Counted from the stretch's first letter, positions 1 through 9,259 are shown. The stretch: 46,913 bases of DNA from CAYJDR01 sp964368965 (GCA_964368965.1 CAYJDR010000014.1:1-46913); one strand, 5' to 3'. Numbers and translations are program-made. The notes: generated by a model not told the origin, from the sequence alone.

Positions 1-60
1 CTCTTGTGAGTTTTGCATTACTTACAATGTACATGTCTTGCTAAATTACAGATAAACATA

Positions 61-88
61 AAAAAGGACATACCACACGGCATGTCCC
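61..88 (-). terminator. Terminator of the two-component operon
   Basis: A hairpin with GGACAT/ATGTCC arms (66-71 and 82-87), extended inside by a CC/GG pair, sits about 30 bases past the histidine kinase stop. Read on the minus strand it is followed by a run of five T, the usual form of an intrinsic terminator. Confidence 0.75.
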
Positions 89-119
89 TTTAAAATATAA
101 CATTTAAGTATATTATCCT

Positions 120-1460
120 CTAAAACACCACTTTGAATGATGTTCCTTTGTTAACTTCGCTTTCTACAACGATTTTCCACCCGTGAGCATCAGCGATTTT
201 TTTTGCAATAGCAAGCCCTAAGCCAGCACCGCCTGTTTCTCTGTTGCCTGATTGCTCCACGCGGTAGAAACGCTCAAAAATACGCTCTAATTCAGCCTGA
301 GGAATGCCAACACCACTATCGATACACTCGAATATTGTGCGATTATTTTGCGTGTAGGTTTTTATTAAAACTGTTCCGTCATGTGTGAATTTATTCGCAT
401 TAGATATAATGTTTATCAATAACTGAGTTAGCTTATCTTTGTCAGCTGATATCGTTAAATTGTCAGTAAGTTCAAGTTTTAGTTCGATATCTTTTCTGTG
501 GAAGCTTCCTTCAAAACCTGATACAATCTGATTTACAAAGTTTGATAGTTCGATGTTTTCCATAGCTGGTATGAAGTCATCAGATTCAATCTCTGTAATC
601 TTTTCTAGCTCTCCAACAAGTGAAGTTAGACGATTTATCTCGCTTAAAACACCCTCAAGTCGTGCGTTATCAGTTGGTAAAACGCCATCGATCATGCCTT
701 CTAGTTGGTTTTGCATAATGTTTAATGGTGTACGCAATTCATGTGATACACTTTTTGTAAGTATTTTACGTACATTTTCTTGATTATATAGCGATTGACT
801 TAAATGATTGATAGAGTTGGTTAAGCTTTGTATCTCTGTTATAGATGTTTCGTTTTCAATCTTAAAGCCATGGTTGCCTTTGCTCATTTTATCGGCAGCT
901 ACACGAAGTTTACGAATAGGCGCTGAGAGCCTAGAGGCAAGCATCATTGCAAGCGATAAAGATGTGAAAAGCGCAATCGTAAGTGAGATTGCTATGCCGT
1001 ATGATAAACTTTTTTGAAACGTGATGGTTTCTGGTGATGTTAAGTGGTCGGAGTATTGCCCGATGCTGACTTTTGCCACCATTGTGCCTTGGTAGATAAC
1101 AGGGTGTACATCGCGGTAATATTTATGGCTTGGGTCGTCACAGCATGGCTCAAGGTCAATTTCGCTGCTCCAGATAACTCTGCCAACAGGGTCGTATAAT
1201 GTGTAGTATGTCAGCGATTTTTGTGCGGAACTGCTTAAGTATTCACCGTCAAATCCAGTCCATGTGCCAAATGATGAGTAATAAGTTTCTAAGTACCTGA
1301 TAATGTTCGCATGTGCAGACTCTTGGTTGCTAAGTGCATAATCTGAAAAGACTTTACCAACAGCAGTGCGTAGCATAAATGTCAGAAATATCAATGATAT
1401 AGACATTATAAGCAAAAATAGGATAATAAACTGCTTTTTGATACTTAGGTTAAATTTCAC
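120..1460 (-). CDS. Membrane sensor histidine kinase (two-component)
   Basis: A 446-residue inner-membrane sensor kinase that should autophosphorylate and pass phosphate to the response regulator encoded just upstream. Visible in order are TM1 (about 8-30), a periplasmic domain (about 35-150), TM2 (about 155-178), HAMP (about 178-230), HisKA with the phospho-acceptor H240 in HELRTPL, and HATPase_c with the N-box (NxxxNxxKFT), DSGVGIP and GAGLGLA. The periplasmic domain carries adjacent cysteines C106-C107 followed by DD and several His, which could bind metal; that is inference. The start is GTG, whose G overlaps the TAG stop of the regulator by one base, implying translational coupling. The neighbouring metal ATPase and efflux genes suggest an envelope or metal signal, but the ligand cannot be read from the sequence. 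Confidence 0.93.
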   Translation of the reverse strand: MKFNLSIKKQFIILFLLIMSISLIFLTFMLRTAVGKVFSDYALSNQESAHANIIRYLETYYSSFGTWTGFDGEYLSSSAQKSLTYYTLYDPVGRVIWSSEIDLEPCCDDPSHKYYRDVHPVIYQGTMVAKVSIGQYSDHLTSPETITFQKSLSYGIAISLTIALFTSLSLAMMLASRLSAPIRKLRVAADKMSKGNHGFKIENETSITEIQSLTNSINHLSQSLYNQENVRKILTKSVSHELRTPLNIMQNQLEGMIDGVLPTDNARLEGVLSEINRLTSLVGELEKITEIESDDFIPAMENIELSNFVNQIVSGFEGSFHRKDIELKLELTDNLTISADKDKLTQLLINIISNANKFTHDGTVLIKTYTQNNRTIFECIDSGVGIPQAELERIFERFYRVEQSGNRETGGAGLGLAIAKKIADAHGWKIVVESEVNKGTSFKVVF

Positions 1461-2152
1461 TACTTGCCACCATCAAACTTATAACCATAGCCGTATTGGG
1501 TGATGATATATTTCGGCGCTTTAGGGTTATCCTCAATTTTCTGCCTTAAGTTTTTAATATGCGAGTCGATAGCTCTGTCATAAGTGTCAGACGATGCATT
1601 CAAAGCGCCTTCCATCAACTGTTCGCGTGAGTAATATCTGCCAGCATTTTTGCTCAAAAACGTCAGTATTTTGAACTCGTTAGGCGTAAGCATAACTTCA
1701 GACTTGCCTTTAAACACTTTGAAATCAGTGTAATCAATCATAAGTTTGCCGTACTCAACAACCTGATTTTGCTCAGTATTGACCCCATAGCGCCTAAAAA
1801 TAGCTTTTATCCTAGCCATAAGCTCACGTGGTGAAAACGGTTTTACAAGGTAGTCGTCAGCACCAAGGTTAAGCCCTTTGACGCGGTCCTCTTCCGACTT
1901 TTTCGCAGTCAACATGATGATAGGCACGTCAGATGACTTGCGAATAGTTGTGCAAATATCTTCGCCAGACATGTCAGGCAGCATTAAATCGAGTATGATT
2001 AAATCGATTTGTTTTTCTTTGAATGCAGTTAACGCTACCGAACCAAACAACGCATGGGTTGCTTCATAGCCGTCATTCTCTAAGTACGCCTTAATTGTTT
2101 CAGCCACTTTAGGCTCATCTTCTACTATTAAAATATGTAATTTTCTACTCAT
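1460..2152 (-). CDS. OmpR/PhoB-family response regulator
   Basis: A 230-residue DNA-binding response regulator paired with the downstream kinase. The receiver domain (about 5-118) has the acidic pair E11/D12, phospho-acceptor D55 in LDLMLPDMSG, T82 and K104. A winged-helix effector domain (about 130-226) ends in the expected YGYGYKF hairpin. Length and domain order are standard for the family. No Shine-Dalgarno sequence is visible before the ATG, and the best upstream promoter places the transcription start at or next to this ATG, so the message may be leaderless. The gene is divergent from arsR, with the two promoters overlapping at their -35 elements. Its regulon is unknown; the adjacent efflux genes are obvious candidates by position only. 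Confidence 0.95.
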   Translation of the reverse strand: MSRKLHILIVEDEPKVAETIKAYLENDGYEATHALFGSVALTAFKEKQIDLIILDLMLPDMSGEDICTTIRKSSDVPIIMLTAKKSEEDRVKGLNLGADDYLVKPFSPRELMARIKAIFRRYGVNTEQNQVVEYGKLMIDYTDFKVFKGKSEVMLTPNEFKILTFLSKNAGRYYSREQLMEGALNASSDTYDRAIDSHIKNLRQKIEDNPKAPKYIITQYGYGYKFDGGK

Positions 2153-2158
2153 AGATTG

Positions 2159-2187
2159 AATATAAATTAATTTTAACCTCTTGACAA
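2159..2187 (-). promoter_or_regulatory. Promoter of the response regulator/kinase operon
   Basis: Minus-strand TTGTCA (2187-2182), 17-base spacer, TATATT (2164-2159). The predicted start is near 2152, the A of the regulator ATG. The -35 element shares five bases with the -35 of the divergent arsR promoter. Confidence 0.6.
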
Positions 2188-2230
2188 GTGGATAATTTTA
2201 TAATATCATATCATTAAATGATGATATGAT
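2181..2230 (+). promoter_or_regulatory. arsR-ATPase promoter with ArsR-type operator
   Basis: TTGACA (2181-2186), 17-base spacer, TATCAT (2204-2209). A perfect inverted repeat, ATCATATCAT (2205-2214) and ATGATATGAT (2221-2230) with a six-base spacer, covers the -10 and the likely start site. That is where ArsR/SmtB repressors classically bind, so autoregulation of the metal operon is likely. Confidence 0.7.
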
Positions 2231-2251
2231 AATTTGATGATAGGAGAAATC

Positions 2252-2599
2252 ATGATACATGAGAATAATTGTTGCAATGATGAGATAAGGCAGCTTGTTT
2301 TATCTAAACAGCCAACAGATAGTGAGGCTGAAAAGTTAGAGCTGTTTTTTAAAGTGTTTGGCGATAAGACTAGGTTGAAGATATTGCTAGCATTGAGTGT
2401 TAGCGAGCTTTGCGTTGGCCATATTTGTGAGATGTTCAACTTGAAGCAATCGACAGTATCACAGCATATGAAGCAGCTCAGGCTTGCGAGGCTTGTGAAA
2501 ACCAGGCAAGCTGGAAAGTTTATTTATTATAGTCTTGATGATAGCCATATTAATGGCATATTACAAATGGGGTTTGACCATATGAGAGAGCAGAGGTAG
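2252..2599 (+). CDS. ArsR/SmtB-family metal-sensing repressor
   Basis: A 115-residue winged-helix repressor expected to leave its operator when Zn, Cd or Pb binds. The recognition region (LKQSTVSQHM) and beta-wing (AGKFIYYSL) are clear. The end of the protein shows D-x-H-x10-H-x2-E, the alpha-5 zinc site of SmtB/CzrA/NmtR. An N-terminal Cys-Cys pair plus ELCVGHIC resembles the cysteine site of CadC/ArsR, so two sensing sites may coexist. I chose ATG 2252 because AGGAG lies five bases before it; in-frame TTG 2234 and ATG 2237 lack a usable ribosome site. It ends two bases before the P1B-ATPase, which it very likely controls. Confidence 0.93.
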   Translation: MIHENNCCNDEIRQLVLSKQPTDSEAEKLELFFKVFGDKTRLKILLALSVSELCVGHICEMFNLKQSTVSQHMKQLRLARLVKTRQAGKFIYYSLDDSHINGILQMGFDHMREQR

Positions 2600-2601
2600 A
2601 T

Positions 2602-4698
2602 ATGAAAAAATATAAGTTGAAAAACCTAGATTGTGCCAACTGTGCACAAGCAGCAGAAGATAAATTGAATGCGTTGGCGTGTGTTACGTCTGCGAAGGTC
2701 TTGTTTGCGTCAAGCAGTTTGATTATTGAAACAAGTGATTTGGACGCTGTAAAAAAGGAAATGTGGGACTTTGAGCAAATTGAAGTCATTGAGCCAGAAA
2801 ATTTTGTTGAAAGCAATGAATTGTTAGATAATTTAAAGACAGAGCTTGTGAAAATTATTACTTACATATTATTTTTTGGTATTGCTACATATTTTTATCA
2901 TTTTGGAACGTCTGACGTTGTTAAAAATTTATCTATAGGCGTGCTTGTTATTGTATATTTACTTGCTGGTAAAGGTGTTTTAATAACCGCGTTCAAAAAC
3001 ATCATGAAAGGTGAGTTCTTTGATGAAAACTTTTTGATGACGTTTGCATCACTTGCAGCGTTTGCGATTGGGGCTCACACGGAAGCTGTTGCAGTTATGT
3101 TGTTTTATAATGTTGGTGAATACTTTCAAGATGTTGCTGTTAATAAATCAAGAAAATCTATTAAAAGCCTATTAGAGATTAGGCCAGATTATGCGAACTT
3201 ATTAGTTGATAGGAATGAAATTAAAGTAGCACCAGACACTATCAATGTTGGTGAAATAGTTGTTGTAAAACCTGGTGAAAAAATTCCTCTTGATGGCATA
3301 ATTATAGAGGGCAGAACAAGTATCGATAAGCGTACATTAACTGGCGAATCTGTTCCTGTATCTGCTGATGTAGATTCAGAAGTGCTCGCAGGCACATTGA
3401 ATATCAATGGGTTGATAAAAGTTAGGGTTACAAAAACTTTTGGTGAGTCATCAGTATCAAAGATATTAGATTTAGTAGAGAACGCAACTGCAAATAAAGC
3501 AAAAACAGAAAGTTTTATCACGACTTTCGCAAGGTATTACACCCCAGTTGTGTTTGCTATAGCTGCTGCTATTACGATTTTGCCACCGTTGCTTGGTTTT
3601 GGCACTTTTAGTGAATGGCTATATAGAGCGTTGGTTGTGTTGGTTGTTTCTTGCCCGTGTGCGCTGGTTGTTAGCGTTCCACTTGGTTATTTCGGTGGTA
3701 TTGGTGCGGCATCTAGGGCTGGCGTGCTTGTGAAGGGTGCTAACTATCTTGAAGCATTATCAAACGTAAAAGGTGTTGTACTTGATAAAACAGGAACAAT
3801 AACAGAAGGCGTGTTTGACGTTGCAGAAATAGTAGCGACAGAGGGTTTTACAAAGAGTGATGTGTTGATGTATGCGGCATATGCGGAAAGCCGTTCAAGT
3901 CACCCGATTGCTCAATCAATCAACAACGCATACAGGGATAGGATTGACATTAACAAGCTTAGCGACTATGAAGAAATAAGCGGGCATGGTATCCGTGCAA
4001 TTTATGATGGTAAAGAATTGCTTGTTGGTAGTGATAAAATATTGCACAAGTTTGATATCACACATGCAGACAAGTATTGTAATGTGGAGGGCGGAAGCGT
4101 AGCACATATAGTTGTTGATGGTGTATATGCTGGTTATATAATCGTTAGTGATAGAATTAAAAACGATAGTAAACAAGCAATAGCAGACATGCGTAAATAC
4201 GGTGTTGAAACTATCGCTGTACTAACTGGCGATAACGAACAAGCGTCACAAATGATATTAAAGGGTATCAGTATTGATGAAGTGCACTCAAACCTTTTAC
4301 CAGAAGATAAAGCAACAGTATTTGCCACAATCAAGCAGAAGTTTGTGAATGCTGGTAAGGTTATATTTGTGGGTGATGGCATAAACGATGCACCAGTTCT
4401 TGCAGCTGCAGATGTTGGCATCTCAATGGGTGGCATAGGGACAGATGTCGCAATCGAAACAGCAGATGTTGTGATAATGAACGACTCACTATCAAAGATA
4501 AATGATGTTATTAACGTTGCAAAACGCACAAAAAACATCATCTGGCAAAATATCATATTTGCATTAACTGTCAAAGGGTTGTTTATCATATTAGGTTTTT
4601 TCGGTATTGCAGGTATGTGGGAGGCAGTATTCGGTGATGTTGGTGTAGCTTTACTAGCGTTGCTAAATGCTAGCAGATTAATTAAAGATATAAAGTAG
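2602..4698 (+). CDS. zntA/cadA-like: Zn/Cd/Pb-exporting P1B-type ATPase
   Basis: A 698-residue heavy-metal P-type ATPase that would export divalent soft metals across the inner membrane using ATP. It has one N-terminal heavy-metal-associated domain with DCANC (C11, C14), TGES in the actuator, the CPC metal motif at 351-353, phosphorylated D395 in DKTGT, the HP motif (SSHPIAQ) and GDGINDAPV. The CPC motif together with a Lys in the seventh and an Asp in the eighth membrane segment (TVKG, GDVG) fits the P1B-2 group that moves Zn, Cd and Pb. It follows the ArsR repressor by two bases and is transcribed with it. Substrate choice among Zn, Cd and Pb is not decidable from sequence alone. Confidence 0.95.
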   Translation: MKKYKLKNLDCANCAQAAEDKLNALACVTSAKVLFASSSLIIETSDLDAVKKEMWDFEQIEVIEPENFVESNELLDNLKTELVKIITYILFFGIATYFYHFGTSDVVKNLSIGVLVIVYLLAGKGVLITAFKNIMKGEFFDENFLMTFASLAAFAIGAHTEAVAVMLFYNVGEYFQDVAVNKSRKSIKSLLEIRPDYANLLVDRNEIKVAPDTINVGEIVVVKPGEKIPLDGIIIEGRTSIDKRTLTGESVPVSADVDSEVLAGTLNINGLIKVRVTKTFGESSVSKILDLVENATANKAKTESFITTFARYYTPVVFAIAAAITILPPLLGFGTFSEWLYRALVVLVVSCPCALVVSVPLGYFGGIGAASRAGVLVKGANYLEALSNVKGVVLDKTGTITEGVFDVAEIVATEGFTKSDVLMYAAYAESRSSHPIAQSINNAYRDRIDINKLSDYEEISGHGIRAIYDGKELLVGSDKILHKFDITHADKYCNVEGGSVAHIVVDGVYAGYIIVSDRIKNDSKQAIADMRKYGVETIAVLTGDNEQASQMILKGISIDEVHSNLLPEDKATVFATIKQKFVNAGKVIFVGDGINDAPVLAAADVGISMGGIGTDVAIETADVVIMNDSLSKINDVINVAKRTKNIIWQNIIFALTVKGLFIILGFFGIAGMWEAVFGDVGVALLALLNASRLIKDIK

Positions 4699-4705
4699 AA
4701 GTGGA

Positions 4706-4778
4706 CCCAAACGCCCATAAGCAATGCTTCTGGGCGTTTGGGAGATTGATGCGGGGTGGATTATAACCGCATCATTTT
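4706..4778 (+). terminator. Double-hairpin terminator after the P1B-ATPase
   Basis: A perfect 12-bp stem CCCAAACGCCCA/TGGGCGTTTGGG (4706-4717, 4731-4742), with an inner AAGC/GCTT stem, is followed by a second 8-bp hairpin TGATGCGG/CCGCATCA (4747-4754, 4767-4774) and TTTT. The first hairpin has no T run; the second supplies a short one. Confidence 0.65.
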
Positions 4779-5000
4779 GATATTATAAACAATATATTCA
4801 TATATCATGCGATTAATATAATCATTTTCTTTTTTCTTGTCAACTAAAAAAATTGTTTGATTTTTAATATCTTTTTCTTTAACCTTATTTATTGATGTAA
4901 ATTTAAGCAAAATTATATATTACTAATTATTTTGTAACTAAATTATTTAAGTTGCGTCATAAGAAGATGAAGAGATGATATAATATAATTGGAGAATGTG
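4779..5000 (+). promoter_or_regulatory. AT-rich intergenic region upstream of the RND operon
   Basis: No gene is seen here. The best promoter candidate is TTGATG (4892-4897), 18-base spacer, TATATT (4916-4921), giving a leader of about 70 bases. A consensus TATAAT at 4979-4984 is too close to the ribosome site (GGAG 4991-4994) to serve the ATG at 5001. No clear operator was recognised. Confidence 0.35.
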
Positions 5001-6134
5001 ATGTATTTTAAAAAAATCTTAACAATATTAGTGGTTTGCGGCTTAAACACAAGTGTTGCTTATGCTCAAGAAAAAACTGCAACAGCGGAGAGCAAGCCAG
5101 TAAATGCAACTACGCAACAAAAAACTGCTCAAAATCAAACAGGTGCTAAAAGGCAGAGGCCAGCAATTGTTGTTACAGTAGAAGCAGTTAAAGAAATAAC
5201 GAGTATGCCTACTACGGATATTACAGGCGCATTATACTTTACGAATAAAGCTGATGTTGCATCAGAGCGTGCAAGTAAGGTTGCGAAAGTGTATGTTGAT
5301 GAAGGTGACATTGTTAAAAAAGGCGATCCACTAGTTCAGTTGGATGATGATACAATCAGTTTAGAGCTAGAAGTCGCTATAGCAAAAGCTGACACAGCTA
5401 AGCATGACCGCGATTTCGCAAAGAATACACTTGACCGTAATGAGTTGTTATACAAGAATAAGTCTATATCTGAACAAGTTTATGATAACTATAAAACAAC
5501 ATATAATAAAGCTGTTGCTAGCTATTCATCAGCTATCAATGAAGTGAATATTTTACAACGTGCTAAAGATAAAATGCTTATACGCTCTCCACTTGATGGT
5601 GTAGTTACATCTACAAGTGTTTATGAGGGCGAATGGGTTACGGCTGGTGGTACAGTTGCGAATGTTTCAGCGCTTGAGTTTGAAGTGCGTGTTAATTTGC
5701 CAGAGCGTTTGCTCGAGTTTGTTGGCGAAGGTGACGGGCTTTATGTCGTAACATCTGTTGGCACAATTAAACCTGAAATTGTTGCTATCAATCACAAGGG
5801 TGATATTACTACAAACACATTTCCTGCAACGCTTGTTGTAGGTGCGAATGATGAGTTCCGTGAAGGTATGAAAGCTACTGTTAAAGTGCCATCTGGTAAG
5901 GCTGTTAAGGCATTATATGTGCCACTAGATTCAGTTGTTGATAAAAATGGAGCTAAAGGCGTGTATGTTGTTGGGCAGAACAATATGACGATGTTAGTGC
6001 CAGTTGAAGTCATTGGCTACCAAGGCGACGGCATGATGATATCATCAAAAGGCCTAAAAGCTGGGCAAAAAGTTGTCGTTTCAGGTACTAACCTAATTGG
6101 CAATGGTTCAGTTGTTAAAATATCAGGTAACTAG
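5001..6134 (+). CDS. RND efflux periplasmic adaptor (membrane fusion protein)
   Basis: A 377-residue adaptor expected to bridge the inner-membrane RND pump to an outer-membrane channel. A signal peptide of about 22 residues ends in AYA-QE, followed by a Gln/Thr/Lys-rich linker. Then come the barrel-sandwich (lipoyl) half-motif (VDEGDIVKKGDPLVQLDD), an alpha-helical hairpin (about 120-190), the second lipoyl half (IRSPLDGVVTS) and beta-barrel domains. I chose ATG 5001, with GGAG six bases before it, over an in-frame TTG at 4989. It ends two bases before the permease. No outer-membrane TolC-type gene lies nearby, so the channel must be encoded elsewhere. Confidence 0.93.
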   Translation: MYFKKILTILVVCGLNTSVAYAQEKTATAESKPVNATTQQKTAQNQTGAKRQRPAIVVTVEAVKEITSMPTTDITGALYFTNKADVASERASKVAKVYVDEGDIVKKGDPLVQLDDDTISLELEVAIAKADTAKHDRDFAKNTLDRNELLYKNKSISEQVYDNYKTTYNKAVASYSSAINEVNILQRAKDKMLIRSPLDGVVTSTSVYEGEWVTAGGTVANVSALEFEVRVNLPERLLEFVGEGDGLYVVTSVGTIKPEIVAINHKGDITTNTFPATLVVGANDEFREGMKATVKVPSGKAVKALYVPLDSVVDKNGAKGVYVVGQNNMTMLVPVEVIGYQGDGMMISSKGLKAGQKVVVSGTNLIGNGSVVKISGN

Positions 6135-6136
6135 TT

Positions 6137-9100
6137 ATGAATATAATTAAATTTGCTCTTGAAAATCCAGTAAAAGTTTTTGTTGCGATTTTCTTTGTAC
6201 TTGTGTTTGGTGTGCAGGCTGTGTACAACATGCCGTATCGCTTGATACCTAGCATTGAAAGTCCACAAATTTCTGTTAGAACATCGTGGGCTGGTGCATC
6301 TCCATACGAGATGGAAAAAGAAATCATTGATAAACAAGAACGAGTATTAAAGACTATCCCAGGTGTTGTCGACTATGAGGGTATGGCATCTAACGGGTTT
6401 TCATATGTTTCGTTATTGTTTGATATTGATGTAGATGTTAACGATGCAATGTTGCTTGTTTTAAACAAGCTGAACGAAGTTAGAAGCTATCCAGATAATG
6501 TCGATAACCCAACTATCCGTTCTGCAAATAGTGATAGTACATCAGTTATTGACTTAGTTCTTAAAACTACAGAAGGCAATGAACGCAGTATTGAAGAATA
6601 TGGTACATATTTCGATGAAACGCTTCGCTCATATATTGATAGGGTTATTGGCGTTGCCGATTTAAGTGTTTGGGGTGGTACGGCTGCCGAAATCCAGATA
6701 ACTATTGACCCTGCATTATTAAGTGTGCATAACATCTCTGTTACAGATATTTCAACTGCGTTAACACGTGAGAATGTCGATGTATCTGGTGGTGATGTAT
6801 CTTTTGGGCAAAAAGACTTCCGCTTTAGAACGCTTGGCGAAGTTGAAAGTGTGCAAGATATTAAAGATATCGTTATACGTTCTGGTGATAACTCACGTGT
6901 GACAATTGGCGATATTGCAACAGTTGAGCAAGGGTATGCAAAGGCTAGCTTTATCAATAGCTATGGCAATCAGAAAGCTATGATGGTTGGCGTAATTGCT
7001 GAAGCTGGTGCAAACGTACTTCAACTATCAAACGACTTAGAAACAGTTATTCTTGAACTAAATGATACATTATTGAAAGAACAAGGTTTAGAGTTCGTAT
7101 GGATATATGACCAACGTAACTATATATTAAGTGCTATTGACCTTGTTAAATCAAATATCATTGTTGGTGGTATCCTTGCTGTGTTGATATTGTTGCTCTT
7201 TTTAAGGAGTGTGCGCTCAACATTGGTTATTGCTGTTACTATCCCTATATGTATCGTTGGTACATTCTTTATTATGAACGCTACTGGCAGGTCGTTAAAC
7301 GTATTAAGCCTTGCAGGTATTGCGTTTTCTGTCGGTATGCTTATTGATAACTCGATTGTTGTGTTGGAAAATATCTCAACAAAAATCTCTCAAGGTAAAA
7401 AAGCGTTCCAAGCGGCATATGAGGGAGCATCAGAAGTGTGGGGTGCTATCTTAGCATCTACTATGACGACTATCGCCGTGTTCCTACCTATCGCATTTGT
7501 TAAGGAAGAAATGGGGCAAATGTTTGGCGATATCGCTATTGCTATTAGCTCTGCAGTTGGTTTAAGCATGATATCTGCTATGGTTGTTATACCTGTGCTT
7601 ATGAACATGTTTTATAAGAACAAAGAAACAAGAGTTACTGAAGTTGGTGAGAATATTGGTGCTTTTGGTAATAAGTTAGTTGATATGATTGTATCATTAT
7701 CTGTGAAGATAAATAGCCGCTTTACAATTAGGCTTGCAGTTATTGTTGGTTTAACTATTGCATCTGTTTCGACAGCTTATCTATTAATGCCTAAGATGAA
7801 TTTTTTACCAACAGGTAATAAAAATATGATTTACTCATTCATTCAAACTGCGCCAGGCTTGTCAGCTGATGAGCGCAAAGAAATGAATGACTTTTTATAT
7901 GAGCAGCTTGAACCATATATAGGCGAAGCAAAAGATGGCTACCCTGCTATTAAAGACTTCGTATTTATCAGTGGTAATAGTATGGTTAGGTTGATGGCAA
8001 CGGCAGAAGATGGCTCAGTTGTTAGAGATATTATACCTCTTATCCAAAAGTATGTTTCAATGATACCTGGTATCACTGGCTCAACATCACAATCGACATT
8101 GTTTAATATTGGGCGTGGTTCAGGTAACATGCTTTCTCTAAACGTTAGTGGTTCAATGCCTTACGAAGAACTTACTGCAAAGGTAAATGCGTTCCAAAAT
8201 GGTATTACAGCGCAAATTCCTGGTGCACAGGTGCGTATTTCACCTTCACCAACGCCAGTTTATCCAGAGGTGCAAATTATACCTAACCGTGAAGCATTAA
8301 GCGCTGTTGGGCTTACAACTGCTGAGTTGGGTAGCATTATCGACGTTGTTGTCGATGGTGCAAAAATTGCTGAATTTAAAGATGATACACTAGGCACTAT
8401 AGATGTTGTTATGAAAAGCATAAATGATGAGCCTAAAAACCCAGATGAAGTATCAAACATTATGATACCTACAAACACAGGTACACCTGTGCCTATATAC
8501 GCTGTTGCAGATGTTTATGAAACAATGGGTGTTGACAGGATCCGTAGGTTTGATGGCGTACGTGCGTTTTCGGTTTCTGTATCTGTGCCAGGCAGTAGCA
8601 TGGTGCTAGAAGAACTTACTTCAAAAGTTATTGATGATGTATTCGGCGGTATGAAAGAAAACGGCGAGATGGACGGCGTAATTGTTCAATCAAGTGGTTC
8701 ACAAAGTAAACTTGAAAGCGCTCAAAAAATGCTTATAAACAACTTTGGGTTAGCTATCGTTATTACATACTTATTGTTGTCTGCGTTGTTTAATAACTTC
8801 TTGTATCCGTTTATTATCCTGTTTTCGATACCTCTTGCGGCATCGGGTGGGTTTATTGGTCTATGGGCTGTAAATACTTTTATTGCGGAACAAGCACTTG
8901 ACGTTATCACAATGCTAGGCTTCATCATGTTGATTGGTACGGTTGTAAACAACCCTATCTTGATTGTGTATGAAACACTTATGAACTTACGAGGTGGTAT
9001 GCCTAAGATTGAAGCGATTACAAATGGTTTACGCTCGAGGATACGTCCTATCTTTATGAGTACGTTGACGTCATTGTTTGGTATGCTTCCGCTAGTTGTG

Positions 9101-9253
9101 TTCCCTGGTGAGGGTTCTGAGCTCTACAGAGGCTTAGGAAGCGTTATTTTAGGTGGTTTAGGTATCGCAACGATATTCACGCTGTTTGTTATACCAGCAT
9201 TACTAGCAACGCTTTTACCAGAGCGAAAAATAGTTGTAGAAGATAATAAGTAA
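6137..9253 (+). CDS. RND-family efflux permease
   Basis: A 1038-residue proton-driven inner-membrane exporter of the AcrB/MexB size class. Twelve membrane segments are arranged as one near the N-terminus, a large periplasmic loop, a cluster at about 335-545, a second large loop and a final cluster at about 870-1030. TM4 has GMLIDNSIVVLEN, so one of the two AcrB aspartates is Asn, and the TM10 position equivalent to AcrB Lys940 reads VVNNPILIV. This pattern fits the broad hydrophobe-exporting RND families better than the heavy-metal CzcA group, despite the metal genes next door. Substrates are unknown. It forms an operon with the adaptor. Confidence 0.93.
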   Translation: MNIIKFALENPVKVFVAIFFVLVFGVQAVYNMPYRLIPSIESPQISVRTSWAGASPYEMEKEIIDKQERVLKTIPGVVDYEGMASNGFSYVSLLFDIDVDVNDAMLLVLNKLNEVRSYPDNVDNPTIRSANSDSTSVIDLVLKTTEGNERSIEEYGTYFDETLRSYIDRVIGVADLSVWGGTAAEIQITIDPALLSVHNISVTDISTALTRENVDVSGGDVSFGQKDFRFRTLGEVESVQDIKDIVIRSGDNSRVTIGDIATVEQGYAKASFINSYGNQKAMMVGVIAEAGANVLQLSNDLETVILELNDTLLKEQGLEFVWIYDQRNYILSAIDLVKSNIIVGGILAVLILLLFLRSVRSTLVIAVTIPICIVGTFFIMNATGRSLNVLSLAGIAFSVGMLIDNSIVVLENISTKISQGKKAFQAAYEGASEVWGAILASTMTTIAVFLPIAFVKEEMGQMFGDIAIAISSAVGLSMISAMVVIPVLMNMFYKNKETRVTEVGENIGAFGNKLVDMIVSLSVKINSRFTIRLAVIVGLTIASVSTAYLLMPKMNFLPTGNKNMIYSFIQTAPGLSADERKEMNDFLYEQLEPYIGEAKDGYPAIKDFVFISGNSMVRLMATAEDGSVVRDIIPLIQKYVSMIPGITGSTSQSTLFNIGRGSGNMLSLNVSGSMPYEELTAKVNAFQNGITAQIPGAQVRISPSPTPVYPEVQIIPNREALSAVGLTTAELGSIIDVVVDGAKIAEFKDDTLGTIDVVMKSINDEPKNPDEVSNIMIPTNTGTPVPIYAVADVYETMGVDRIRRFDGVRAFSVSVSVPGSSMVLEELTSKVIDDVFGGMKENGEMDGVIVQSSGSQSKLESAQKMLINNFGLAIVITYLLLSALFNNFLYPFIILFSIPLAASGGFIGLWAVNTFIAEQALDVITMLGFIMLIGTVVNNPILIVYETLMNLRGGMPKIEAITNGLRSRIRPIFMSTLTSLFGMLPLVVFPGEGSELYRGLGSVILGGLGIATIFTLFVIPALLATLLPERKIVVEDNK

Positions 9254-9259
9254 AAATAT

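Noticed and set aside
4134..4724. 196-codon open frame on the minus strand
   Set aside because: It is antisense to the P1B-ATPase and runs through its terminator hairpin; a by-product of codon use.
4979..4984. Perfect TATAAT just before the RND adaptor gene
   Set aside because: A start from this -10 would fall on the ribosome site at 4991, and no -35 lies at a proper distance.
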